A DNA stretch of 6,274 nucleotides from Thermoplasmata archaeon (GCA_030039915.1 JASHUP010000098.1:1-6274), one strand, 5' to 3'; shown: positions 1 through 5,683, counted from the first letter of the stretch. Notes: generated by a model from the letters alone, not told the origin. Program-made: numbers and translations.

Positions 1-52
1 ATCGGCCCGCGCACGAGGCGAGCTTGAAGACCTCTAGGGACATCCCGATCGC

Positions 53-601
53 ATGTCGACCGAACGACGGTTCGCGCGGTTGGGCGCCGGAACGCCGCTT
101 CCCCCCGGCGCGTCCATGGTCCCCGACGGCGGGATGTGCCTCTCAGTCTTTCTGGTTCTTCGGTCTCCCGCGAACTCGCAGCAGGTCCTGATGGGACGGC
201 TGAATCCCACGGCCGACTGGTGGGAGAAGGGGGGAGTGGACCCGGGCCGAATCGAGCGCATCGGCCGGAAATGGATGCTCCCCTCCCGTCAGCTGGTCTT
301 CTTCGAAGGGATCGACGAGGCGGCCCGGGTCATCTGCCGCGAGCAGCTCGGCTCGGAGCTTCCGGCCGTCACGGGTCCGTCGGTCTTTTCCGACCCGTCC
401 GACCGGCCCGGCCCGGGGGCCCGCGACCCGCACTGGGACATCCACTTCGTCTTCGACGGCCGCTGGACGACGACGACCCCACCGTCCAACCCCATGTGGC
501 ACGAGCTCGCGTTCGTCGAGGTCCCGAAGACCCCCCGCGCGGAGATCGCTCGGGGGCAGGCCGACGTCCTCGAGCTGATCGGGATCCGACCCTTGGAGTG
601 A
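53..601 (+). CDS. Nudix-fold hydrolase-like protein with degenerate Nudix box
   Basis: A 182-residue protein whose layout fits a Nudix fold: a first strand at about residues 27-37 (GMCLSVFLVLR), a helix-bearing Nudix-like segment at 74-100 (WMLPSRQ...FFEGIDEAARVICREQLG), and later strands at 127-136 and 149-157. Against the consensus GX5EX7REUXEEXGU only E85, E97 and G100 are kept. The first Gly is R79, the RE pair is V93-I94 and the second E of EE is Q98. The spacing and the W-x-x-P lead-in resemble GDP-mannose mannosyl hydrolases, whose box is also irregular, so a nucleotide-sugar or other nonstandard substrate is possible, as is loss of catalysis. The ATG at 53 is chosen because an in-frame stop lies at 35-37; ATG 116 is a shorter alternative. 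No clear Shine-Dalgarno or TATA box was seen. The gene converges on the DUF35 gene with 9 bases between them. The fold call is fairly secure; the function is unknown. Confidence 0.75.
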   Translation: MSTERRFARLGAGTPLPPGASMVPDGGMCLSVFLVLRSPANSQQVLMGRLNPTADWWEKGGVDPGRIERIGRKWMLPSRQLVFFEGIDEAARVICREQLGSELPAVTGPSVFSDPSDRPGPGARDPHWDIHFVFDGRWTTTTPPSNPMWHELAFVEVPKTPRAEIARGQADVLELIGIRPLE

Positions 602-606
602 CCTCT

Positions 607-618
607 CCCGCTAGCGGG
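607..618. repeat. 12-bp perfect palindrome at convergent gene junction
   Basis: CCCGCTAGCGGG is its own reverse complement. It sits in the 9-base gap between the converging Nudix-like and DUF35 genes and includes the DUF35 stop codon (CTA on this strand). It has no loop and no adjacent T-run, so a termination role is only a guess; it may be chance in GC-rich DNA. Confidence 0.4.
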
Positions 619-1138
619 ACGGGACGAACCAGACGTCGGTGATCGAGTACTTCGGGTTCGGGTCGAACCGGGCCTCGATCGGCATGCCGACATAGAGGTC
701 GGACTCGGTGCAGTCCTTAAGGCGGACGAGGAGCAAGCTCCCGACGCCATCGAACTCGACGAGCGCGAGGTTGTACGGCGTCTCCTTCAGGAACGCCTCA
801 CTGCCGAAGTGGCACGTCGTCCAGGAGTGCACGCGACCCTTGGTCGGCAGGTCGATCCACTCGGTCGGAGCGCCGCACACCATGCAGTGACCGCGCGGGG
901 TCCCGTAGACGAACCCGCACTTCGGCTTCCGGCACTTGGAGCCGCGCAGACGCCCCTCGGCGAGGCCGAGGAAGAACGGCGAGTCCTCGGCGTAGCTCTG
1001 GATGTACTGGATGGAGTAGGGGCTCCGGACGATCAGACTCTCGACGCCGTCGGCGTCCCGGAAGATCGCTGACCCGGTTCGGTCGAGCTCGGACTGGACC
1101 TCCTTGAACTTCGTGAAGGTACGGGGTCGCGCGGTCAT
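611..1138 (-). CDS. DUF35 / Zn-ribbon OB-fold acyl-CoA-associated protein
   Basis: A 175-residue protein of the DUF35 family (rubredoxin-like zinc ribbon followed by an OB fold). Helical N-terminus at about 1-60 (with FFLGLAEGRLRGSKC leading into the ribbon). Zinc ribbon ligands C69, C74, C85 and C88: the second pair is C-x2-C as usual, but the first is C-x4-C (CRKPKC) rather than C-x2-C. The OB fold spans about 95-172 (GRVHSWTTCH, YNLALVEFDGVGSLLLVRL, VGMPIEARF). Family members bind acyl-CoA through the OB fold and pair with thiolase-superfamily enzymes: as a bridge between thiolase and HMG-CoA synthase in archaeal mevalonate synthesis, or as the ChsH2-type partner of Ltp2 aldolases. The ATG overlaps the stop of the thiolase gene (ATGA, 1135-1138), with a G-rich run about 8 bases upstream, so translation is probably coupled. 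Cytoplasmic. The family call is strong; which complex it serves is open, because no HMG-CoA synthase gene is in the window. Confidence 0.92.
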   Translation of the reverse strand: MTARPRTFTKFKEVQSELDRTGSAIFRDADGVESLIVRSPYSIQYIQSYAEDSPFFLGLAEGRLRGSKCRKPKCGFVYGTPRGHCMVCGAPTEWIDLPTKGRVHSWTTCHFGSEAFLKETPYNLALVEFDGVGSLLLVRLKDCTESDLYVGMPIEARFDPNPKYSITDVWFVPSR

Positions 1139-2559
1139 CGGTACCCCCGCTCGAGGATCGACACGGTCACCGACGAACCGGTCCCGGCGTGACTGTGGAT
1201 CGCGCCGCGCTGCGGCTTCCGCAGCTGGAGCGCCGGGTCACCGAAGTGCTTCGGGATCGATTCCTGGAGCTGCCAGAACGCGAACGCCCCTTGCATGAGT
1301 CCCGTCGCCCCGACGGGATGGCCGCAGGCGATGAGCCCTCCGGACGGGTTGACGGGGATCGCGCCGGCCCGCGCGACCGGGAACCCGTAATCGATCCCCT
1401 TGAGGAACGGGTCTCCCCGTTCGACGAACGAATAGCCCTCGCCGTAGCGGCAGAGGCCGAGGTCCTCGTAGGTCTGGATCTCGCTGGACGCGTACGCGTC
1501 GTGCAGCTCGATGAAGTCGAGCTCCTTCGCGGGGTTCGTGATCCCGGCCATCCGGTACGCCTCGATGCCGGCGGACCGCCCGGCCCGGAAGGAGTGCACC
1601 CCGGGGTACGGGAGGCTCTCGTAGTCCTTCGCCTTCTCGTGCGGCAGGAGGGGGACGCGTCCGAACGGCCGGTCCGCGAGCCGCATCGTGTCCGTGCCGC
1701 ACCCGACGCCCGTGACGAGCACCGGTCGGTCGGTGAACTCCTTCGCACGCTCCTCGTCGCACATCACGAGCACGGCGGCCCCGTCGCTCATCGTGCAGAT
1801 CTGCTCGCGCGTGAGCGGGTAGCTGATCATCTCTGAACGGAGCACATCGTCGACCGTGAGGCGCTTCGGGTACTGGGCGTAGGGATTGTGGAGCGCGTTG
1901 CGGTGGTTCTTCACCGACACGAGGCTCATGATGCGGCTCCCCTCGGCGATGGCAAGCCGCTGGGCCTCTCGCTCGTCCTTCACGTGGGCGAACTTTCGAA
2001 GGCGCAGGTACTCGTGGATGTGCCGGACGACCATGAGGGCATAGTAGCCCGTGTAGAAGCCGCCGAGAGGGAAGTCGAAATTGGTGTCGGAGGCGAGCGC
2101 GATGAACTCGTTCCCCTTCCACGTCGGCACCCGGCTCATCGTCTCATAGCCGGCCGCGAGACAGACGTCCATCCGACCGCTCGCGACCGCCTCGTACGCG
2201 GCCTGGAAGCACTCGCCTCCCGTGGCGCCGCCCCATTCGATGCGGACCGAGCCCTTCGGGTTCATGCCGAGGTAGTCCTGGACCATGCTCGCCGCCTTGA
2301 GCTGCCGGGAGAAGTGGTCAGAGAAGTAGGAGATCCGGGTCCCGTCGATCCGGTCGGCGGTGAGGTTCGGGATGCCCTTGAGCGCGTAGTCATACGCGCG
2401 CTTCACCATCAACCGGAAGTCCATCGCGGGATGCGCCTTCGCGAACTTCGTCACGCCCGCCGTGACCACGTACACCCGACGGCCCTGCCGCGGGGGCCGC
2501 GAGTCTCGGGTCGGTCGGGCGGACGGGCGCCGGGATCTGCTGGAAGAACGAGCGGGCAC
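1135..2559 (-). CDS. Thiolase-superfamily (SCP2-thiolase-like) protein lacking the nucleophilic Cys
   Basis: A 474-residue protein in this reading. Thiolase landmarks are clear: GATGG...AAYEAVASGRMDVCLAAGYETM (112-141), the middle stretch NPYAQYPKRLTVDDVL (225-240) with SDGAAVLVM (258-266), HDAYA (353-357), GGLIACGHPVGATG (407-420) and SHAGTGSSVTV (456-466). Aligned on A-x3-V-x-SG and DV, the nucleophile position (C of CASG) is G111 (WGGATGG); the nearest Cys, C117, is six residues too late. GHP His414 is kept, and the C-terminal CxG Cys is replaced as in other SCP2-type members. Without the Cys a covalent thiolase cycle is unlikely. Ltp2-type retro-aldolases also lack it and also need a DUF35 partner, which here is the next gene (ATGA overlap). 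Start: GTG 2559 lies about 12 bases after the predicted transcription start, with a GGGAG 5 bases upstream, but it adds a 28-residue Ser/Arg/Pro leader. GTG 2475, at the family's usual N-terminus (VYVVTAGVTKF), is a real alternative (446 aa). Confidence 0.9.
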   Translation of the reverse strand: MPARSSSRSRRPSARPTRDSRPPRQGRRVYVVTAGVTKFAKAHPAMDFRLMVKRAYDYALKGIPNLTADRIDGTRISYFSDHFSRQLKAASMVQDYLGMNPKGSVRIEWGGATGGECFQAAYEAVASGRMDVCLAAGYETMSRVPTWKGNEFIALASDTNFDFPLGGFYTGYYALMVVRHIHEYLRLRKFAHVKDEREAQRLAIAEGSRIMSLVSVKNHRNALHNPYAQYPKRLTVDDVLRSEMISYPLTREQICTMSDGAAVLVMCDEERAKEFTDRPVLVTGVGCGTDTMRLADRPFGRVPLLPHEKAKDYESLPYPGVHSFRAGRSAGIEAYRMAGITNPAKELDFIELHDAYASSEIQTYEDLGLCRYGEGYSFVERGDPFLKGIDYGFPVARAGAIPVNPSGGLIACGHPVGATGLMQGAFAFWQLQESIPKHFGDPALQLRKPQRGAIHSHAGTGSSVTVSILERGYR

Positions 2560-2593
2560 GGGAACTCCCTCGGTTCGCGCCAGCCGGGCCGCC

Positions 2594-2603
2594 CTTTTAA
2601 CTT
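2594..2603 (-). promoter_or_regulatory. TATA-like box of the thiolase-DUF35 operon
   Basis: On the minus strand the bases read AAGTTAAAAG, an AT island in very GC-rich surroundings. The centre (about 2597) puts transcription start near 2571, about 12 bases before the GTG at 2559. This fits the archaeal TATA spacing of about 26 bases and a short leader carrying GGGAG. Confidence 0.6.
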
Positions 2604-2637
2604 GCGCACGGAGGCCAGGAGCGGCCCGCTCCAGAAC

Positions 2638-2646
2638 CGTTTAACG
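2638..2646 (+). promoter_or_regulatory. TATA-like box of argF, predicting a leaderless mRNA
   Basis: CGTTTAACG, with its TTTAA core at 2640-2644 in GC-rich DNA. The core is centred 27 bases before the ATG at 2669, the archaeal TATA-to-start distance, so the transcript would begin at or next to the ATG. No Shine-Dalgarno motif precedes that ATG, which agrees with a leaderless message. It lies about 45 bases from the opposing thiolase TATA box. Confidence 0.55.
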
Positions 2647-2668
2647 CGGACGCGCGGTGCTCTCTTCG

Positions 2669-3628
2669 ATGGCGGACCCCCCTTCTTCGAAGGACCTCCT
2701 CTCGATGTCGGACCTGACCGGGGACCTCGACCGGCTGCTCGCGCGCGCCGCCGTGCTCAAGGCCGAACGAGCTCGCGGGGTGCGACGTCCGACCCTTTCC
2801 GGGAAGAACCTCGCGATGATCTTCGAGAAGCCATCCACCCGAACACGGACGTCCTTCGAGGTGGCGATCAACGACTTCGGAGGTCACGCGCTTTACATGT
2901 CCCCGAAGGACCTGCAGATCGGCCGCGGCGAGACGATCGCCGACACGGCTCGGGTCCTCTCCCGGTTCGTGGACGCGATCTGCTACCGCGCGTTCCATCA
3001 TGCGGACGTGGTCGAGCTCGCGCGCTGGGCGACCGTCCCCGTGATCAACGCGCTCGACGACGCCGAGCATCCCTGCCAGACCGCCGCCGACCTCCTCACG
3101 ATGCGCGAGCGATGGAAGGGCCGCTTTCGTGGGCGACGCCTCGCGTGGGTCGGGGACGGCAACAACGTCCTCCACTCGTTGCTGATCGGGGCCGCCGCGG
3201 TGGGACTCGACCTCTCCGTCGCCACTCCGGCCGGATACCGTCCGCAACCCCAGTTCGTCCGCGCGGCCGAGCTCCTTGCGCGCCGGGCGAAGTCGACGGT
3301 CTCGTTCACGACCGACCCTCGGGAGGCGGTTCGGGGGGCCGACGCGGTGTACACGGACGTCTGGGTCTCGATGGGCGAGGAGGCGGAGACCGCGGCCCGC
3401 GAGGCCGCCTTCCGGGAATTTCAGGTGAACGACTCGCTCCTGGCGCTCGCGAAATCCACCGCGTTCGTGCTTCACGACCTTCCGGCCCACCGCGGCCAGG
3501 AGATCACCGACTCGGTCCTCGATGGACCCCAGTCGGCCGCCTGGGACCAGGCCGAGAACCGTCTGCACGCCCAGAAGGCGATCCTCGAACACCTGCTCCT
3601 CGCTTCCCGCAAGCGTCGTCGGGCCTAG
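2669..3628 (+). CDS. argF: Ornithine carbamoyltransferase
   Basis: A 319-residue cytoplasmic enzyme, the usual length for this family. It transfers the carbamoyl group of carbamoyl phosphate to ornithine, giving citrulline for arginine synthesis. The carbamoyl-phosphate domain carries STRTR (56-60, in EKPSTRTRTSFE), RAFHH (107-111) and HPCQ (134-137). The ornithine domain carries WVGDGNNVLHS (160-170), DVWVSMG (230-236, the SMG loop that marks ornithine rather than aspartate carbamoyltransferases) and the C-terminal WDQAENRLHAQKAIL (292-306). The substrate loop, normally HCLP, is HDLP (269-272): Asp270 replaces the conserved Cys next to ornithine, while the following PAHRGQEIT is normal. The ATG at 2669 is chosen because the protein then begins near KDLLSMSDLTGDL, the normal N-terminus, and because it is 27 bases from the TATA-like core. 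GTG 2657 would add four residues; ATG 2705 would cut into the domain. Divergent from the thiolase operon; a small membrane-protein gene follows after 30 bases. Confidence 0.95.
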   Translation: MADPPSSKDLLSMSDLTGDLDRLLARAAVLKAERARGVRRPTLSGKNLAMIFEKPSTRTRTSFEVAINDFGGHALYMSPKDLQIGRGETIADTARVLSRFVDAICYRAFHHADVVELARWATVPVINALDDAEHPCQTAADLLTMRERWKGRFRGRRLAWVGDGNNVLHSLLIGAAAVGLDLSVATPAGYRPQPQFVRAAELLARRAKSTVSFTTDPREAVRGADAVYTDVWVSMGEEAETAAREAAFREFQVNDSLLALAKSTAFVLHDLPAHRGQEITDSVLDGPQSAAWDQAENRLHAQKAILEHLLLASRKRRRA

Positions 3629-3658
3629 TGGGGCCACGGGCGTCCCCGATCCCCGACC

Positions 3659-4054
3659 GTGTCCGACTACTCTCACCGGGATCTGCGCGCGCAGCGTGAC
3701 ACCGACCGGGCGTTCTGGATGGTCGTTCTCCTATGTGTCGCTTGGACGGTGTTCGCCGAGGTCGTTCCTGTTCCGTTCGCCGGGTACCTCGGGGTGACCG
3801 CCCTCCTCGCAGTCGGGGCGGGCTACCTGGTGTGGTCCGAGCGGATGCTATCCGGGTATACCGATGACCTCACCCGCGGTGGGGTCGACAGCGCCGCGCC
3901 CGGGTTCCGATGGGCCGAGGCGACCGCCGGGGCCCGGGAATCCGACGGCCTCGGCCGCCGGGGCGGACCTTCCCCGCATCGTCGGCGTCGACCGCCCTCG
4001 TCGGAAGGGACGGGCAATCTTCCGAGCGGTTCGGGCCGTCAGGCGCCGCCCTGA
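3659..4054 (+). CDS. Small two-helix membrane protein with Arg/Pro-rich tail
   Basis: A 131-residue protein not recognised as a known family. A charged N-terminus (SDYSHRDLRAQRDTDR) precedes two hydrophobic segments at about 19-36 (FWMVVLLCVAWTVFAEVV) and 41-59 (AGYLGVTALLAVGAGYLVW), joined by a very short turn, so both ends probably face the same side. Residues from about 72 onward are low-complexity Gly/Ser/Arg/Pro with HRRRRPP, likely disordered. The start is GTG 3659, 30 bases after the argF stop, with no convincing Shine-Dalgarno site; it may be read from the argF transcript. The last 16 bases overlap the end of the convergent MBF1 gene. The hydrophobic hairpin is credible. The tail is less so: a frameshift or sequencing error near 3870 could have replaced the true C-terminus. 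Confidence 0.55.
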   Translation: MSDYSHRDLRAQRDTDRAFWMVVLLCVAWTVFAEVVPVPFAGYLGVTALLAVGAGYLVWSERMLSGYTDDLTRGGVDSAAPGFRWAEATAGARESDGLGRRGGPSPHRRRRPPSSEGTGNLPSGSGRQAPP

Positions 4055-4500
4055 TCGGGCGTCTCGGGCGGCGCCCGAAGGCGGATCTGGAGGAGGTGCT
4101 CGATCTTGCGGACGAGCTGGTCGGGGGGCCGGAAGCTGCCCGATTCGATCTTGAGGACGACCGATTTCTTCTCGTTGAGCTTCTTCCCCAGCACCTCGGG
4201 CGTCCACTGGCGGGATTCGCGCGCGACGCGGATCCGTTTGTTCCAGTCGGGGGCGAGCTCCATCTCGCCGATCTCCTGGTAGAGGTCTCGCTCCTCGAGG
4301 CGCCGTCGCGGGCCGGCGGGCGGGGCCGCCGACGTACCGGGCCGGAAGCGGAGCCCGGGCGCGCCCGTCGGAGGAGGGGCGGGGACCGGATCGACCGGGG
4401 TTCCGAATCGCGCGCAGTCCGGGCAGAGGGCGAGGACCGATCGCTCCAGGCGGACCCGGCTCGTGAGCGGGACGTCCTTCCCGCACATTTCGCAGATCAT
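4039..4500 (-). CDS. Archaeal multiprotein bridging factor 1 (MBF1), zinc ribbon + HTH
   Basis: A 153-residue protein. The N-terminal zinc ribbon has ligands C3, C6, C26 and C29 (CEMC ... CPDCARFG), typical of archaeal MBF1. A Pro/Gly-rich linker spans about 35-66, followed by a basic helix. A Cro/C1-type helix-turn-helix lies at about 85-140 (DWNKRIRVARESRQWTPEVLGKKLNEKKSVVLKIESGSFRPP...LVRKIEHLLQI). NEKKSVVLKIESG is the family's recognition-helix signature. Homologues act as transcription cofactors or translation-associated proteins; the archaeal role is not settled. The start codon overlaps the stop of the thioesterase gene (ATGA, 4497-4500), implying coupled translation. The reading frame stays open upstream through the thioesterase gene, but that is a shadow: MICEMCG is the normal MBF1 N-terminus. 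The gene ends tail to tail with the small membrane-protein gene. Confidence 0.93.
   Translation of the reverse strand: MICEMCGKDVPLTSRVRLERSVLALCPDCARFGTPVDPVPAPPPTGAPGLRFRPGTSAAPPAGPRRRLEERDLYQEIGEMELAPDWNKRIRVARESRQWTPEVLGKKLNEKKSVVLKIESGSFRPPDQLVRKIEHLLQIRLRAPPETPDQGGA
4042..4075. terminator. GC-rich inverted repeat at a convergent junction, possible terminator
   Basis: A perfect 10-bp inverted repeat (GGCGCCGCCC at 4042-4051, GGGCGGCGCC at 4066-4075) with a 14-base loop. It spans the stop codon of the plus-strand membrane-protein gene and lies inside the last 12 codons of MBF1. No U-run follows on either side, and archaeal terminators usually rely on T-tracts, so a role in termination or mRNA 3' protection is uncertain. 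Confidence 0.3.
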
Positions 4501-4997
4501 GGTTCTCCCGCCGATGTCGGGCGTGCGTGGCGCGTGCGGCGTCGCTCCTCCATCCTGCGTCGGCCCTCCTCGAAACGCAGTCGCTCCTCCACGGTCTCGA
4601 GCACCAGCTCGGGGACCGGCATCGGTCGGCCGGATTCGTCGATCGCCACCATCGTGACGAACGCTTCGGCGACCGTGCGCGGACCACCGTCGCGCATCGC
4701 TTCCGCGGTGATGCGCACCCAGACCTCCATCGACGTGGTCCCGACGTACGTGAGCATCGCGTCGAAGTCCACAACGTCCCCCACGTGGACGGGCAGGATG
4801 AAGTCGACGCGGTCGAGCGAAGCGGTGACGCACATCGACTTCGAGTGACGGGCGGCCGCGATCCCCGCGACGATGTCGATCTCCTCGAGGATCCGGCCGC
4901 CGAAGACGTTCCCCGAAAAGTTCGCGTCGGACGGGACCATCTGACGGACGGTGTTCGAACGCGATGCACCGACCGTAGACGAGCCTGGGTCCGGCAT
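4497..4997 (-). CDS. Acyl-CoA thioesterase, hotdog fold (YciA/ACOT type)
   Basis: A 166-residue cytoplasmic enzyme expected to hydrolyse acyl-CoA to free acid and CoA. The hotdog domain covers about 15-120. VPSDANFSGNVFGGRILEEIDIVAGIAA (21-48) matches the YciA N-terminal motif, with N30, the FGG turn (32-34) and D41 at the helix where the catalytic acid lies. TASLDRVDFILPVHVGDVVDF (58-78) and YVGTTSMEVWVRI (84-96) are the typical following strands. A charged, probably helical C-terminal tail rich in Glu/Arg (about 136-158) extends beyond the domain, as in related thioesterases. Chain-length preference cannot be read. The ATG at 4997 has GGAG just upstream (spacing 3); ATG 4940 would start inside the domain edge. 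It is the first gene of a two-gene unit with MBF1 and lies 72 bases downstream of the methyltransferase gene. Confidence 0.93.
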   Translation of the reverse strand: MPDPGSSTVGASRSNTVRQMVPSDANFSGNVFGGRILEEIDIVAGIAAARHSKSMCVTASLDRVDFILPVHVGDVVDFDAMLTYVGTTSMEVWVRITAEAMRDGGPRTVAEAFVTMVAIDESGRPMPVPELVLETVEERLRFEEGRRRMEERRRTRHARPTSAGEP

Positions 4998-5038
4998 GAG
5001 CTCCGCCCGAGAATGACCGGCGCGAGCGACGGGCGCGG

Positions 5039-5050
5039 CCGCTAAAGCGG
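5039..5050 (-). promoter_or_regulatory. Weak TATA-like element within a small inverted repeat upstream of the thioesterase
   Basis: On the minus strand CCGCTTTAGCGG has a CTTTAG core (5043-5048) flanked by CCGC/GCGG. It is the most AT-rich point of the 72-base gap between the methyltransferase and thioesterase genes. The core would place transcription start near 5019, giving a leader of about 22 bases that carries GGAG. The core is poor for a TATA box, and the dyad could equally belong to the methyltransferase 3' end. Confidence 0.25.
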
Positions 5051-5069
5051 TTTCGCCGCGGGCGGAGGG

Positions 5070-5636
5070 TCAACGCTCCGCGATCAAGAACGAGCCGGGC
5101 CCGAACGGCGCCGAGCGAGCGGACCGGAACCCGGCAGCGAGGGAGAGGCGCTCGAGTTCCGCGGGGGTGGAGAACCGGAACGTGTGCCGATGCAGCGAGC
5201 CGAGGAGCCACGTGAGCCCATGACGTGCACCGGACTCGAGGTCGAAATCGAAGACCACCAGACGTCCCCCCGGAACGAGGACGCGCCGCGCCTCTCGAAG
5301 CACCTGGTCCGGTTGGGAGAAGTGATGGAACGACATGAGCGAGACGACTCGCTCGAACTGACCGTCCGCGTACGGAATCGACTCGGCGACGCTCTGGACG
5401 AACGACACCGGCGTATTCGCCCGCCGACCTTGCGCAATCCGACGGGGGTTCGGTTCGAGAACGATGCGCTCGCGGGCCCCCTCGCCGAAGACGACCGTGG
5501 CGGCCCCCGTGCCTCCGCCGAGGTCGAGGAGACGCGTTCCGTCGGGGACGGTGATCGCCCGGAGCTGCCGGAGCAGACGTCGCCGGATCCGCTGACGAAA
5601 CCGGTCCCGCAGGGACGGGCGGAACTCGGTCGTCAC
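5070..5636 (-). CDS. Class I SAM-dependent methyltransferase (UbiE/Methyltransf_11 type)
   Basis: A 188-residue cytoplasmic protein with a Rossmann-type SAM-binding domain. Motif I is LLDLGGGTGAAT (36-47). Acidic E61 at the end of the second strand (IVLEPNP) should bind the SAM ribose. SVAESIPYADGQFERVVSLMSFHHF (82-106) covers motifs II and III, and VLREARRVLVPGGRLVVFDFDL (112-133) is the canonical post-motif. The substrate cannot be told from the sequence; this subfamily includes quinone, lipid and small-molecule methyltransferases. The basic N-terminal helix (about 6-27, RDRFRQRIRRRLLRQ) could contact membranes or nucleic acid. The GTG at 5636 is the first start codon next to the domain, with GGGGA about 8 bases upstream; the frame is open further upstream but that part is overlapped by the membrane-protein gene and looks non-coding. 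It follows that gene by 47 bases, probably in one operon with PadR. Confidence 0.9.
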   Translation of the reverse strand: MTTEFRPSLRDRFRQRIRRRLLRQLRAITVPDGTRLLDLGGGTGAATVVFGEGARERIVLEPNPRRIAQGRRANTPVSFVQSVAESIPYADGQFERVVSLMSFHHFSQPDQVLREARRVLVPGGRLVVFDFDLESGARHGLTWLLGSLHRHTFRFSTPAELERLSLAAGFRSARSAPFGPGSFLIAER

Positions 5637-5683
5637 CGAATGGTCCCCGGGGGAGCGGAACCGGACTTCCTCTGGCCCGAAGG

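Noticed and set aside
2..37. Possible tail of an upstream plus-strand gene (SARARGELEDL then TAG at 35-37).
   Set aside because: Eleven residues cannot be assigned to any family. It is plausible given the 15-base spacing to the Nudix-like start, but unsupported within this window.
1135..2559. Calling the thiolase an acetyl-CoA acetyltransferase of the mevalonate pathway.
   Set aside because: The nucleophilic Cys is missing and no HMG-CoA synthase gene is adjacent, so that specific function is not supported.
2597..3676. A 359-codon minus-strand frame antisense to argF.
   Set aside because: It is composed of codon-mirror sequence of argF, with no recognisable domain and no promoter of its own.
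1888..3699. A 603-codon open frame on the plus strand running antisense to the thiolase, through the divergent promoter and across argF in another frame.
   Set aside because: Its product is Arg/Gly/Pro/Asp-rich with no domain, and it overlaps two strongly conserved genes and the promoter region. Long stop-free shadow frames are expected in DNA this GC-rich.
4501..5211. Open frame continuing upstream of MBF1, suggesting a 390-residue fusion protein.
   Set aside because: This part overlaps the clearly conserved thioesterase gene in another frame, and MICEMCGKDV at 4500 is the normal MBF1 N-terminus.
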